Positions 7,878 to 17,602 of a stretch of DNA of 57,787 bases are shown in pieces. How positions within the stretch are numbered: position 1 is the first letter of the stretch; each line of letters begins with the position of its first letter. The position numbers and the translations under genes are program-made. Below the pieces are notes generated by a model, which saw only the letters and a program-made list of their open reading frames with translations, was not told the DNA's origin and searched no databases. Origin of the DNA: Vibrio furnissii CIP 102972 (GTDB lineage Bacteria; Pseudomonadota; Gammaproteobacteria; Enterobacterales; Vibrionaceae); the NCBI RefSeq assembly GCF_000176175.1, contig NZ_ACZP01000007.1, forward strand, positions 1-57,787. The letters are read 5' to 3'.

Positions 7878-8267
7878 ATGAAAAAGACACTGAGTTTTGC
7901 TGCTATCCACTTTAGCATTGCTTTTACCGTCGCGTACGCCCTGACCGGTGACGTTATCATCGGTAGCCTGATCGCAATGCTTGAACCGATGGTGAACACG
8001 GTTGCTTTCTACTTCCACGAGAAAGCTTGGAACCAGTATGCCCCCTTGCAACGCTATGCGTCGAACCCGCGCCTGAAAACGGCCAGCTTTGCCGTGATTC
8101 ACTTTACCGTGGCGTTCAACGTCGCCTACTTGTTAACGGGCAGTTTTCTGGTGGGTGGTGTGATGGCCCTGATTGAACCGAGCTTTAACACCTGTGCGTA
8201 CTACTTCCATGAAAAAGTGTGGCAAAGCAAACACGCCAGTACCGGACCTTGGCAATGTGCCCACTAA
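7878..8267 (+). CDS. DUF2061 membrane protein, internally duplicated
   Basis: Encodes 129 aa made of two copies of a DUF2061 unit. Each copy contains a segment of the form FA-IHF-xAFxVAYxLTG followed by G(x)MA-L-EP--NT--(Y/F)YFHEK-W (copy 1 about residues 5-58; copy 2 about 70-122). Each copy should make two membrane helices. The conserved histidines and glutamates (IHF, EP, FHEK) in both halves are striking and would suit metal or haem contact, but no function is established. The frame is open further upstream, but the start at 7878 is chosen because MKKTLSFAAIHF begins the domain. It has its own Fur-box-like site and its own terminator, so it is a single-gene unit. Assignment to the family is good; the role is unknown. 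Confidence 0.85.
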   Translation: MKKTLSFAAIHFSIAFTVAYALTGDVIIGSLIAMLEPMVNTVAFYFHEKAWNQYAPLQRYASNPRLKTASFAVIHFTVAFNVAYLLTGSFLVGGVMALIEPSFNTCAYYFHEKVWQSKHASTGPWQCAH

Positions 8268-8271
8268 GATT

Positions 8272-8309
8272 AAAACATGAAGCCCCGCGAATGCGGGGCT
8301 TCATGTTTT
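8272..8309. terminator. Bidirectional terminator
   Basis: AAAACATGAAGCCCCGC (8272-8288) and its perfect complement at 8293-8309 form a 17-bp stem with a GAAT loop, with T-runs on both strands. It lies between two converging genes. Confidence 0.92.
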
Positions 8310-8360
8310 AAAGAGAAATTGTCTTCGAAAGATAAACGCGATTCTAACGATTCACTGCAT

Positions 8361-9167
8361 TCAAACCGGAAAATGGGTGACACATTGGGAGTGGCTGAGG
8401 CCCAATTTAAAGGCTTGGCGCTGACCATCCAACTCCACACTGACCTCGTAAAGATCGCGCGGATCAGGATGATTCACGTCATAATACTTCGGCGCTTCAA
8501 CCTGAAACAACGCACTGGCATGGTCGCTGCGCACATCAATCGGCAGGTGATAAGTCATGCTATCAAAGCGCACGGCAGCAGAAATTAAGCCCGGCGAATA
8601 GGTCGTGAAAAACAGATTCACCAACAACTCACAGCCGCCGCCATGGTGCCAGATTTGCTCGGTGGCGACATGCTCAAGGCGCAGATGGCGAATGCATTGC
8701 AAGTAAGGCGCACGCCAAATCCCCATGCGCGCATCGTACGGCTCGGCTTTGGCGGGCGCCAGTGAGCACAAAGCGCCGTCCGCTTCCTCGTCGTCAACCA
8801 ACCAGTCGTCTTCCTGTTCAAGAAACAGAATCTCAAATCGGTTGCGCCCTGGGTTCAGCAGCGGACGAATATCTTTTTTATACACCGCCTGAGAGCCATC
8901 GCAATCAAACAGCGCCACCCCATTGAGACGCACCTCAGCGTGATAATCGACCCCTTCTAGCACCAAATCGATCGCGGCAAACCCAAGTAGTGCGTCGTCG
9001 ACTTCGATGTCGTGCATCAAATGCCACTCCTGTGCGGCAATGGCCGATTCCGACAAACTGTCAGGCAGCACCGCACTCAAGGGGGCCGGAAACGTCACGT
9101 CATCTTGAGGAATGGATAAATCGGTCAGCGGAGAAAGTTGCCAGAGTCCGGCGAGAGAAAGCTGCAT
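8361..9167 (-). CDS. Orphan GH2-type sugar-binding (galactose-binding-like) fold protein
   Basis: Encodes 268 aa. The N-terminal half resembles the sugar-binding beta-sandwich at the front of family 2 glycoside hydrolases, chiefly beta-mannosidase. It begins with L-G-WQL, has an EWHLMHDIEVDD strand, then VLEGVDYHAEVRLNGVALFDCDG, and the segment YDARMGIWRAPYLQ, which recalls the (S/G)-(G/M)-GIWR(P/A) motif of the hydrolases. The catalytic TIM barrel is absent, and the protein ends after a second Ig-like region. It lacks a signal peptide, so a cytosolic location is likely. It is convergent with the DUF2061 gene and separated from rraB. No clear Shine-Dalgarno precedes the start. It could be a carbohydrate-binding regulator or a remnant of a hydrolase; conservation of an intact frame argues for a working protein. 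Confidence 0.72.
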   Translation of the reverse strand: MQLSLAGLWQLSPLTDLSIPQDDVTFPAPLSAVLPDSLSESAIAAQEWHLMHDIEVDDALLGFAAIDLVLEGVDYHAEVRLNGVALFDCDGSQAVYKKDIRPLLNPGRNRFEILFLEQEDDWLVDDEEADGALCSLAPAKAEPYDARMGIWRAPYLQCIRHLRLEHVATEQIWHHGGGCELLVNLFFTTYSPGLISAAVRFDSMTYHLPIDVRSDHASALFQVEAPKYYDVNHPDPRDLYEVSVELDGQRQAFKLGLSHSQCVTHFPV

Positions 9168-9238
9168 AATCAGTGGTCGGTCGTCAGGGTTTGCGCCATT
9201 TAAACACAGTTCATTTCGCTAACACAAACGTCAGTTGC

Positions 9239-9268
9239 ATAAAAAAATACCAGCCGTGTGGCTGGTAT
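9239..9268 (-). terminator. rraB terminator
   Basis: ATACCAGCC / GGCTGGTAT form a 9-bp stem with a 4-base loop. On the minus strand it runs into a stretch of seven Ts, just past the rraB stop. Confidence 0.88.
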
Positions 9269-9286
9269 CTTACAAATCATCAATGA

Positions 9287-9706
9287 TTACTCTTCGTCGT
9301 CATCTTCATCTTCGTCGGCGTACAGAGCGTCTTCACCCTCATAGTAAGTCCCCCAACCGTCGTAGATCACGTCGTATTTTTCAGCCAGATTCACCAGTTT
9401 TTCAACTTGTGCATCAATCGCTTCTGGATTCAGTACAGATTGCATGGTCGCATCGAAACACAGCAGTTTATTGCCATCTTCGTCTTCCGCTTCTTCCGCT
9501 TCCAACACTTCAAAACCCAGTTTGAATGCTTCCACAGCCGCTTTTTCTAGCTTGTCAAAATCTTCCGCGAAGAAGTGGTGTTCGATCTCATACAAAGCTT
9601 CTGGATCACTGCCATCCTCGAGCAGCGCTTGAATGATGTCGCGAGTCTCTTCTTTTTGAATCTCAATAAAATCTTCAACGGACAGATATTCATCTTCGTG
9701 AGACAT
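9287..9706 (-). CDS. rraB: Ribonuclease E inhibitor RraB
   Basis: Encodes 139 aa, close to E. coli RraB. RraB binds the C-terminal half of RNase E and changes degradosome composition and mRNA decay. The protein begins [20 protein letters not shown], contains [21 protein letters not shown], and the region [19 protein letters not shown] that is characteristic of the family. The tail is strongly acidic ([14 protein letters not shown]). An 11-codon in-frame extension begins at 9739, but the start at 9706 follows GGAG and matches the family. The gene has its own terminator and sits downstream of tldD. RNase G and CsrD, both linked to RNase E-type decay, are encoded on the same strand farther right. 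Confidence 0.93.
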   Translation of the reverse strand: MSHEDEYLSVEDFIEIQKEETRDIIQALLEDGSDPEALYEIEHHFFAEDFDKLEKAAVEAFKLGFEVLEAEEAEDEDGNKLLCFDATMQSVLNPEAIDAQVEKLVNLAEKYDVIYDGWGTYYEGEDALYADEDEDDDEE

Positions 9707-9897
9707 AAATGTGGCTCCAGAATGGTTAAGTTGGATCAAATTTCAGTGCGACGAAATATGGCATGGATCGTCATGAATTGCCAGCCACAAAGTGATCTCC
9801 ACGCGATCTTTCTGGCCGCAGACGCTTCCATTGACCATCAACGCCCATCAGCATCGCCGTCAACGATCTCAGGAAGCGCTCTGCCTTTCTGCACCAA

Positions 9898-9926
9898 GAA
9901 AAAAGCTGCGTTCAACGCAGCTTTTT
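9898..9926 (-). terminator. tldD terminator
   Basis: AAAAAGCTGCGT / ACGCAGCTTTTT form a 12-bp stem with a 3-base loop and flanking T-run on the minus strand, right after the tldD stop. The rest of the tldD-rraB gap (9707-9897) shows no gene. Confidence 0.9.
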
Positions 9927-9930
9927 CGGG

Positions 9931-11376
9931 TTATTCGGTACCACCAACGGTCAATGCGTCGAGTTTAAGCGTGGGCTGCCCCACACCGACGGGAACGCTT
10001 TGACCCGCTTTGCCACACACACCGACCCCGCGGTCAATGCTGAGATCGTTGCCCACCATCGAGACTTGCTGCATCGCTTCAATGCCCGAGCCAATCAGGG
10101 TCGCCCCTTTAATCGGGCGCGTCACTTTACCATTTTCGATCAGATATGCTTCCGACGCCGAGAACACGAACTTGCCGGAGGTGATATCCACCTGACCGCC
10201 GCCAAAGTTGGGCGCGTAGACGCCTTTTTTCACGGTGGAGATGATCTCTTCCGGTGTATGCTGACCCGGCAGCATGTAAGTGTTGGTCATACGAGGCATC
10301 GGCAGATGCGCGTACGATTCACGACGGCCGTTCCCCGTAGGCGCCACACCCATCAAGCGTGCGTTGAGCTTGTCTTGCATGTAGCCTTTCAGCACACCCT
10401 TTTCAATCAGCACGTTGTACTGACCGTTCACGCCTTCATCGTCGACGTTGAGCGAGCCACGTAAATCTTTGAGTGTGCCGTCATCAACAATGGTGCACAG
10501 ATCTGAGGTCACTTGCTTGCCCATTTTGCCTGAGAACACCGACGAGCCTTTCCGGTTGAAGTCGCCTTCAAGGCCGTGGCCAACCGCTTCGTGCAATAGC
10601 ACGCCCGGCCAACCAGAACCCAAAACCACCGGCATGGTGCCCGCAGGTGCCGCGTCCGCTTCCAAATTCACCAACGCCTGACGAATCGCTTCATCCGCGT
10701 AAGCAAATGCCATTTTCTGACCGTTTTCTTCCGTCAGGAAGTAATCGTAGTTAAAACGACCACCGCCGCCCGCGCTGCCGCGTTCACGGCGATCGCCTTT
10801 TTGTGCCAGCACACTGATCGACAAACGCACCAGCGGACGAATATCACCGGCGTACGTGCCATCGGTTGCGGCCACCAGCATCTGTTCGTGCACACCACTC
10901 AAGCTGACGGAAACTTCCTGAATCAGCGGCTCTTTGGTTCGAATGTAGGCATCCAACTGCATCAGCAGTTCGGTTTTTTTCTGCTTTTCCCAGCTTTGCA
11001 GTGGGTTATCCGCCGCGTAGTAGCTTTGATTGTCTGAACGTTTAAACGCTTGCACGCGGCCATTCTGGCCTTGCTGAGCGATACCGCGTGCGGCAATGGC
11101 ACTCTGCTTTAAGCCATCGAGTTGAATCTGATCAGAGTAAGCAAAACCGGTCTTTTCACCGGTCACGGCACGCACACCCACACCACAATCGATGTTGAAC
11201 GAGCCGTCTTTAATAATGCTGTCTTCCAATACCAGCGACTCATGCCAGCTGGACTGAAAGTAAATATCCGCATAATCAATTTCACGAGTGGCGATGGTCG
11301 CCAGAGTGTCAGCGATATCTTGCTCTGTCAGCCCTGCAGGGGTTAATAGTGCCTCTTCAATTCGGGTAATACTCAT
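9931..11376 (-). CDS. tldD: Metalloprotease TldD
   Basis: Encodes 481 aa. TldD works with TldE (PmbA) as a zinc protease that trims peptides; in E. coli it matures microcin B17 and degrades the antitoxin CcdA. The zinc motif HExxxH is at residues 262-267 (HEAVGH), followed by [12 protein letters not shown]. The downstream GLLV-like core includes DDGT and the segment [19 protein letters not shown]. The length and N-terminus agree with the family (E. coli TldD is 481 aa). It follows the nit gene by 2 bases, so the two are surely co-transcribed. The partner pmbA is not in the window, as usual. Confidence 0.96.
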   Translation of the reverse strand: MSITRIEEALLTPAGLTEQDIADTLATIATREIDYADIYFQSSWHESLVLEDSIIKDGSFNIDCGVGVRAVTGEKTGFAYSDQIQLDGLKQSAIAARGIAQQGQNGRVQAFKRSDNQSYYAADNPLQSWEKQKKTELLMQLDAYIRTKEPLIQEVSVSLSGVHEQMLVAATDGTYAGDIRPLVRLSISVLAQKGDRRERGSAGGGGRFNYDYFLTEENGQKMAFAYADEAIRQALVNLEADAAPAGTMPVVLGSGWPGVLLHEAVGHGLEGDFNRKGSSVFSGKMGKQVTSDLCTIVDDGTLKDLRGSLNVDDEGVNGQYNVLIEKGVLKGYMQDKLNARLMGVAPTGNGRRESYAHLPMPRMTNTYMLPGQHTPEEIISTVKKGVYAPNFGGGQVDITSGKFVFSASEAYLIENGKVTRPIKGATLIGSGIEAMQQVSMVGNDLSIDRGVGVCGKAGQSVPVGVGQPTLKLDALTVGGTE

Positions 11377-11378
11377 AG

Positions 11379-12206
11379 CTAACTCTTTTTCTCTTTAAAT
11401 TGATTATCAAAGCGCGTGTGCGCCATGATCGGCATGGTCAGGCGCACTTGTTCCACCTGATGCAAATCGATGTCGGCGATCAACGTTGCCGCGGGTTGCT
11501 CCAGCGAGGCCACGATGTCCCCCCAAGGGCTAATCACCATGGAATGCCCCCAAGTTTCTCGACCGCACACATGGTGCCCACCTTGCCCCACAGCCACCAC
11601 CCAGCATTGGGTTTCAATCGCTCGGGCGCGCAGCAGGACTTCCCAATGCGCACGTCCGGTGACCGCGGTAAATGCCGCAGGCACCACTAAAATTTGTGCG
11701 CCTAAACGGCGCAACTGAGAATACAGATGCGGAAAACGCACATCGTAACAAATCGACAATCCCAACTCCCCCATCGGGGTCGGAACCACCGTCAGCGCAT
11801 CGCCCGGCGTGAACGTTTCCGACTCGCGATACCGTTGGTGACTGTCTGCGACATCCACATCAAACATGTGCAGCTTATCATAATGTGCTGCGGGTTCGCC
11901 TTGTGGATTGAATAAAATCGATGTGGTGGTCACGCCGTGAGCACGCGCTATCGGCATGCTGCCGACCAGTAACCACACGCCATTTTCACGTGCAATTTGG
12001 GCGAGTTCACGTTGAATTGGGCCGTTTCCCATCGGTTCAGCGTGCTGGTGATAGTCGTTGCGATTGCCAAACACCACTGCATTTTCGGGCGTCACAATCC
12101 AACGCGCCCCTTGCGTCGCCAATCGGTTCGCGTGCTTAGCGATAAACGCCAAATTGTCTGCGACCTGCGGCCCTGAAGTCATTTGGATGATACCGACACG
12201 TTCCAT
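11379..12206 (-). CDS. Nit-family carbon-nitrogen hydrolase (probable deaminated glutathione amidase)
   Basis: Encodes 275 aa. The nitrilase triad is visible: Glu41 (TPENAV), Lys111 (YDKLHMFDV) and Cys153 ([12 protein letters not shown]). These match the Nit1/NitB branch, known to hydrolyse deaminated glutathione, a repair reaction for a side product of transaminases. The segment [10 protein letters not shown] is also typical. The frame opens 18 codons upstream inside yhdP, but the start at 12206 follows AAGGATAAACAC and gives [12 protein letters not shown]. The yhdP stop is 10 bases before this start. In E. coli yhdP and tldD are adjacent; here the nit gene sits between them. The substrate is inferred from family. 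Confidence 0.88.
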   Translation of the reverse strand: MERVGIIQMTSGPQVADNLAFIAKHANRLATQGARWIVTPENAVVFGNRNDYHQHAEPMGNGPIQRELAQIARENGVWLLVGSMPIARAHGVTTTSILFNPQGEPAAHYDKLHMFDVDVADSHQRYRESETFTPGDALTVVPTPMGELGLSICYDVRFPHLYSQLRRLGAQILVVPAAFTAVTGRAHWEVLLRARAIETQCWVVAVGQGGHHVCGRETWGHSMVISPWGDIVASLEQPAATLIADIDLHQVEQVRLTMPIMAHTRFDNQFKEKKS

Positions 12207-12216
12207 GTGTTTATCC

Positions 12217-15200
12217 TTATTCAACCAGCTTTCTGAGTTTTTTCGGTAACTTGAATTCACCTTTGCTACGCGACAGCTCTTTCACCGTCGGCGAATCCAG
12301 CGGGCCTTTCACTTCATAATTGACCTGCGTAAAGATCTCGACCACTGGCGAAATCACTGTGGTCACAGCCAGCACATACAGCGCCGTGGCTGGCGTGACG
12401 GCAAACGCGGTCAAGACCGGAATGCCCGAGGTAATGTCCGGCACGAAATTCACTTCCGCGTCGACCATGCGCGTATTGAGATCCGCCAATCCTTTGATCG
12501 TCATTTCACCGGCCACCGCATCCATTTTGATGTTGTTGGTCAGAAAGACACCTTGAGAAATCTCGCCACTGCCGGTAATCGAGTTAAACGCCATCCCTTT
12601 ATCAAACACGTCACTAAAGTCGAGCTGCATCTTGCGAATGATCGAATCCAGACTAAACAGCCCCAGCAAACGCGCAGCACCGCTGACGTTGGAGATCACC
12701 CCTTTCCCCAACTTGGTTTCTAGGTTGCCCTGCAAGGTGTTGACCTTCATCGACCACGGTGCGCCGTCCCATTGTGTGCGACTCGACATCTCAAAGGGGG
12801 CTTTCTGAATCCCGGAACTGATGCCAAAGCGCTCCATCAGATCGCTGTTGTTGTCGCCTTTCATATCCAGATTCATTTCGGTATGACTGGTGGTATCGGT
12901 CAACGTCCAACTGCCGTTAATGTGTACTTGATTGGTGCCGCTCGCCACATCGATGCGCTTCCACATCAGTGTGTTTTCATGGCGTTCAAGATCCATATTG
13001 AGCTTGCCGATCTTATATCCCTGCAACCAAAAATCGTCGATCACCAAAGTGAGATTCGGCATCATCGCGTGGAACTGACGATCAAAATCCGAGATCAACG
13101 GGGTATTTTGTTTCTCAACATCCACCAGCGGCACTTTGGCGTCTTGGTTGTCAAGCTCCGGAAGGTAGACATGCAGACGCTCTAAAGAGACCGACAGATC
13201 ATACGGTTCAATATAGTTCGCTTGGCCTTTAATTTCCTGACTGTCGAGGTTCAGCAGCCAACCGAGATTTTTCTCGCGCGCGTTAAAGTTCACATCGTGC
13301 CATTCCAAACCGGCCAACGTCAGATCCTTCACTTTCAGATCGACCCGCTGTGGCATAGGAATTTCCGGCGTATTGAGTGTCGCCAACGCCGCTTGTTGAC
13401 TCGCTTTGGTCTGTGGCGTTTCATTGGCCAGAGCCAACCAGTCATCGAGATTGAGCTTATCCGTTCGAATCTGCGCGTGATGGCCCACCACTGGGCTGAT
13501 CTTAAAGCTGCCTTGCCCCAGCACCACGTTCGTCGCCGTCAAGACCGGCGTCGCTTTGGTGATGTCAATTTCAGCCTGATATTTGGCATTCGGCAGTTGC
13601 AAACGCGCGGTAATCGCTTCCTGATTACCTGACGCTTGCAAACGGGCACTGCCCGGCGTATTGAGTGTTTTCGACAACGGATACGGGTAACGACTGGCCA
13701 CGCGATTCAGGTTTGCTTGCGCATCAATCTGGTAGGTAAAGCCGACGTCATTGAGCTGAATGTCCACGCCCATTTGCCACGGCGCGTGACCTTGCAGGCG
13801 GCTTAACCAACGCGCGCCGACGTAAGGCGTGAGCGGTTTGATGTCCCAATCGCCGACCAAATCAATATTGACCGCATACCCTTGCTGGGCGTTTTCGCCT
13901 TTAAAATCAAATGAGATCGGTTGTTTGAGCAATTGAGCCGACAACCCGGCAGCCGTCACCACATCGTTATCAAACTGAATGCGTCCCGACACCGAATCGA
14001 GCATCATGGGCGGCGCATCAATCTCAACATGGTTGCGTTTGAGATCCGCCCAACCCCAAGCGCGTGGCTCTTTATCGGTGGTAAAAGGAATATTGAGCCG
14101 GAATTCGGAATTCACTTCGCCGCTGACTTGAATCGCGGTTAACGCCGCCCCCACGGAATCCACCAGCGGTGTGGCGGTCATGTAGTCGCGCACCGCATTG
14201 CCTTGGGCAACCGCAGTCGCTTCAATTTCAATGTGACCATCAGGCGCCAGCTCGGGAATTCGGCCGGTGATGCGCGTCGCTTTCACATCCATCAAAGTCG
14301 CGGCATGAGAATCGAGATACATGGCATCATTTTCAAACAGCAAATCTAACTGCATGTCCGTGATCGCCGGCCACGCGGTATCAAAACTGAATTTTCCCTC
14401 TTTGAGCCCAACCCACGCTTGAAAAATGCCATTGTGATGTTGATACGGGAAATGATCCAATTCGCCGTACCACACCAGCTTCGCCGTCGTGACTTTCCCG
14501 CCCTGAATCGCGGTGGAGAGGTAATCGGTCAGGTCGTGGCCCAATGCCAGTGTCGGCAGATAACGCCACGTTTCACCGGCGTTGTAAGCATCCGCTTCGG
14601 CATAGAATGACAAAAATGGACTTTTATCATTCGGGAAATCGAGACGAAACGCGCCCAGCACTTGCAGATCCGGCGTTGCCGCCGTGACTTTGTCCGCCCA
14701 CAATGACCAACCTGCGTCATCGCTTTGCCACACCAAATCCACTTGCCCTTGGCGAATATTGAGCGGCGCTTGGAACACATCGCCATACGGCAACGTGTCA
14801 TCAATCAACGAGGCGTTAATGAGCGCTTTCGTCGGTGTACCCGAAATGCGCGCCTGCAAATGATGCACTTCCGGCAACAGTTCCCATTGCGAAATGCCTG
14901 CATCCGTCAGCGTGGCTGAGTAGCGCAGCGGTGCTTGATGTGCCCCTTGGGCGATACGTAAATCTTCCACCAAGCCGCTGGGGTTCAATTCGCTCAGCAG
15001 TTGATTGGTTTGCTTCGATTCAGGCACCAACTTCATCAGCGGCAGCAGCGCTTGAATGTCGAGTTGCGAAACGTTCAGACGCCATTGCTCCGGCTGCCAG
15101 TCGAGCGCCACATCCACTTCCGGCCACGGCGTGTCGTCTGTGCGCAATTTGAGTGAGTGCGCATTCACCTGCCAGCCCTTTTCAGTCGGTGAAAGCTGGA

Positions 15201-16098
15201 CAATGCCGGATTCAAGCAGCAATTCATGACGTTCATCGCTTTGCCACGCCAATTCCGAGGGCTTGAGTTCGACATAGCCATCCACGGGTTGACTGTTTTT
15301 CAGCGTCATCCACGCATTAAAGCTGACCACGCCGCGCTCGATGCCCGTTTCGTCGGTCAAATAGCGAGTGAGCCACGGGCGAACGCGTAGTTTGTCGGCA
15401 CTGAGGTAGAAATTGCCCGAGATATCCTGCAGCGAACCGTGGTCTTCGAAGTTAGCACTCACTTGCAAAGAGTTAATTTCCGTATCGGCGATACTGATTT
15501 CACCATCGGCAAAGTGGCGTGCGCCTTGATTCTTCCAGTGCAGTTTTTCGATGTTCAACTGGCGCATGTCGCCGGCCAGCGTTTGATAAAGAATGGTCGA
15601 GTCCTGCACCGTAAAGTCATCTAACTGACGCAGGAACAGATCATCAAGGCGACGCAGGATCTTGCCCTGCGTGTTGGCTTGACTGGACTGGCCATCGGTT
15701 TGGTTGAGGCGCGTCCAGTCAATGGAGCGAATATCGAGTTTGAGTTGGTGAATGATGAGGTTGGCGATCACCGGTTGGCGCTGGAGCACGCTCTGCACCA
15801 GATCGAATTCAACATCAATCCGTCCGGTATCGAACTGGATTTGGCTGCCATCGGGCAAATTGGCTTGAACCCCTTGCAGCGCCAAGGACGGGTGCGTGTT
15901 ACGCCAAAAGCCACGCACATCGGTGATCACAAACTGAATGTGGCTCTGTTCGCTCACCCAGTCTTGAATCTCGTCCTTGAAGCGGTTCATCTCCGGCAAC
16001 AGCACGCGCAGCGCCGTGATGGCAATCGCCAACAAAACCAAACAGCTGACCAGCAGCCACAGTACAATCCGCCCAAGGCGAGTTAAGGTTGAGATCAC
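12217..16098 (-). CDS. yhdP: YhdP family AsmA-like phospholipid transport protein
   Basis: Encodes 1293 aa, close to E. coli YhdP (1266 aa). One N-terminal membrane helix (about residues 7-31, LGRIVLWLLVSCLVLLAI) anchors it in the inner membrane. The rest is a long periplasmic beta-rich body of the AsmA/TamB class that spans the envelope. The C-terminal DUF3971/AsmA-like region has LLGLFSLDSIIRKMQLDFSD and ITGSGEISQGVFLTNNIKM. Known work on E. coli shows that YhdP, TamB and YdbH share transport of phospholipids to the outer membrane. It lies 11 bases after rng and 10 bases before nit, inside one operon. Confidence 0.94.
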   Translation of the reverse strand: MISTLTRLGRIVLWLLVSCLVLLAIAITALRVLLPEMNRFKDEIQDWVSEQSHIQFVITDVRGFWRNTHPSLALQGVQANLPDGSQIQFDTGRIDVEFDLVQSVLQRQPVIANLIIHQLKLDIRSIDWTRLNQTDGQSSQANTQGKILRRLDDLFLRQLDDFTVQDSTILYQTLAGDMRQLNIEKLHWKNQGARHFADGEISIADTEINSLQVSANFEDHGSLQDISGNFYLSADKLRVRPWLTRYLTDETGIERGVVSFNAWMTLKNSQPVDGYVELKPSELAWQSDERHELLLESGIVQLSPTEKGWQVNAHSLKLRTDDTPWPEVDVALDWQPEQWRLNVSQLDIQALLPLMKLVPESKQTNQLLSELNPSGLVEDLRIAQGAHQAPLRYSATLTDAGISQWELLPEVHHLQARISGTPTKALINASLIDDTLPYGDVFQAPLNIRQGQVDLVWQSDDAGWSLWADKVTAATPDLQVLGAFRLDFPNDKSPFLSFYAEADAYNAGETWRYLPTLALGHDLTDYLSTAIQGGKVTTAKLVWYGELDHFPYQHHNGIFQAWVGLKEGKFSFDTAWPAITDMQLDLLFENDAMYLDSHAATLMDVKATRITGRIPELAPDGHIEIEATAVAQGNAVRDYMTATPLVDSVGAALTAIQVSGEVNSEFRLNIPFTTDKEPRAWGWADLKRNHVEIDAPPMMLDSVSGRIQFDNDVVTAAGLSAQLLKQPISFDFKGENAQQGYAVNIDLVGDWDIKPLTPYVGARWLSRLQGHAPWQMGVDIQLNDVGFTYQIDAQANLNRVASRYPYPLSKTLNTPGSARLQASGNQEAITARLQLPNAKYQAEIDITKATPVLTATNVVLGQGSFKISPVVGHHAQIRTDKLNLDDWLALANETPQTKASQQAALATLNTPEIPMPQRVDLKVKDLTLAGLEWHDVNFNAREKNLGWLLNLDSQEIKGQANYIEPYDLSVSLERLHVYLPELDNQDAKVPLVDVEKQNTPLISDFDRQFHAMMPNLTLVIDDFWLQGYKIGKLNMDLERHENTLMWKRIDVASGTNQVHINGSWTLTDTTSHTEMNLDMKGDNNSDLMERFGISSGIQKAPFEMSSRTQWDGAPWSMKVNTLQGNLETKLGKGVISNVSGAARLLGLFSLDSIIRKMQLDFSDVFDKGMAFNSITGSGEISQGVFLTNNIKMDAVAGEMTIKGLADLNTRMVDAEVNFVPDITSGIPVLTAFAVTPATALYVLAVTTVISPVVEIFTQVNYEVKGPLDSPTVKELSRSKGEFKLPKKLRKLVE

Positions 16099-16109
16099 CC
16101 GTTGTCCTA

Positions 16110-17579
16110 TTACATCATCACGACGTCAAATTGCTCTTGTACATACAAAGGCTCTGCCTGAATACGCACTTCCTTGCCGATAAAGACTTCCAGCTCTGCC
16201 AGCGAATGCGATTCATCACCTTGCAGCGTTTCCGCCACGGCAGGCGATGCGTACACCACAAACTGGTCAGCATCGTAAGCGCGGTTGACGCGTGTAATTT
16301 CACGCAGAATTTCAAAGCACACCGTTTCCACCGTTTTGACACTGCCACGCCCTTCACAGGTTGGACAGGTCGAACACAGCACATGTTCAATACTTTCGCG
16401 CGTACGTTTACGCGTCATCTCCACCAAACCCAGTTGCGTGAAGCCATTGATGTTGGTTTTGACGCGATCTTTGTTCAACGCGGCATCCAGTGAAGTTAGT
16501 ACTCGCTTACGATGTTCTTCCGACAGCATATCGATGAAATCGATAATGATGATGCCGCCCAAGTTGCGCAGACGCAGTTGACGCGCGATCGCTTGCGTCG
16601 CTTCGATGTTGGTGTTGAAGATGGTTTCTTCCAGATTACGACGACCTACAAAGGCACCCGTGTTGATGTCAATGGTGGTCATGGCTTCCGTTTGATCGAT
16701 GATCAGGTAGCCACCGGATTTGAGTTCCACTTTACGCTCTAGCGAACGTTGAATCTCATTTTCGGTGTCGTACATGTCAAAAATCGGTTTGTCGCCTTCG
16801 TACAGCTCCAGCTTGTCGGTTAACTCCGGTACAAATTCGGAGGTAAATTCCAACAAGTTTTCGTATTCCAGCCGTGAATCGACCAAAATTTTGGTCAAAT
16901 CGGTACCGACGAAATCACGTAAAATACGTTGCGCGAGCCCCAATTCACCGTACAAGGTTGAACGGTTTTTGTATTTCTCACGGCGCTCCATCACTTTGCC
17001 CCACAAGCGCTTTAAGAACGCGGCATCTTGTGACAGTTCTTGCTCTTTCGCCGCTTCAGCCGCCGTGCGAATGATAAAGCCGCCATGCTCATCGCAATAA
17101 TGCGCCACCACATTTTTCAGACGCTCGCGCTCGGCTTCGCTTTCAATCCGTTGCGACACGCCCACATGACTCGCCCCTGGCATGTACACCAAGTAACGGG
17201 AAGGCAGTGTGATGTCGGTGGTCAAACGTGCGCCTTTGGTGCCGAGTGGATCTTTCACCACTTGCACCACGATATCCTGCCCTTGGCGAACCAGCTCAGA
17301 AATATCGCGCACTTGGAACTGCTGTTTTTCAGTTTCCGCCACACATTCAGTGTGAGGAACGATGTCGGAGGCATGCAGGAATGCCGCTTTATCAAGCCCG
17401 ATGTCGACAAAGGCGGCTTGCATTCCCGGTAAGACACGGCTGACTTTACCTTTGTAGATATTGCCAACAATGCCCCGTTTTGCTTCACGTTCGATATGGA
17501 TTTCTTGAAGGACACCGCCTTCAATCATCGCCACGCGAGTTTCACTCGGCGTGACGTTTAAGAGCAACTCTGCACTCAT
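16110..17579 (-). CDS. rng: Ribonuclease G
   Basis: Encodes 489 aa (E. coli RNase G: 489). It is an endoribonuclease that matures the 5' end of 16S rRNA and cuts some mRNAs. An S1 domain is near residues 35-125 (GNIYKGKVSRVLPGMQAAFVDIG). The catalytic DNase I-like part contains TMTTIDINTGAFVG and GGIIIIDFIDM, which carry the metal-binding Asp residues. The zinc-link (CSTCPTCEGRG) is close to residue 403. The C-terminal degradosome scaffold of RNase E is absent, which separates G from E. The gene is between maf and yhdP as in E. coli. Confidence 0.97.
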   Translation of the reverse strand: MSAELLLNVTPSETRVAMIEGGVLQEIHIEREAKRGIVGNIYKGKVSRVLPGMQAAFVDIGLDKAAFLHASDIVPHTECVAETEKQQFQVRDISELVRQGQDIVVQVVKDPLGTKGARLTTDITLPSRYLVYMPGASHVGVSQRIESEAERERLKNVVAHYCDEHGGFIIRTAAEAAKEQELSQDAAFLKRLWGKVMERREKYKNRSTLYGELGLAQRILRDFVGTDLTKILVDSRLEYENLLEFTSEFVPELTDKLELYEGDKPIFDMYDTENEIQRSLERKVELKSGGYLIIDQTEAMTTIDINTGAFVGRRNLEETIFNTNIEATQAIARQLRLRNLGGIIIIDFIDMLSEEHRKRVLTSLDAALNKDRVKTNINGFTQLGLVEMTRKRTRESIEHVLCSTCPTCEGRGSVKTVETVCFEILREITRVNRAYDADQFVVYASPAVAETLQGDESHSLAELEVFIGKEVRIQAEPLYVQEQFDVVMM

Positions 17580-17602
17580 GAGCGCACCTCAATAGTTTTA
17601 AA

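Noticed and set aside
9765..10003. Open frame on the plus strand across the rraB-tldD gap
   Set aside because: It runs through the tldD terminator and antisense into tldD, with no ribosome site.
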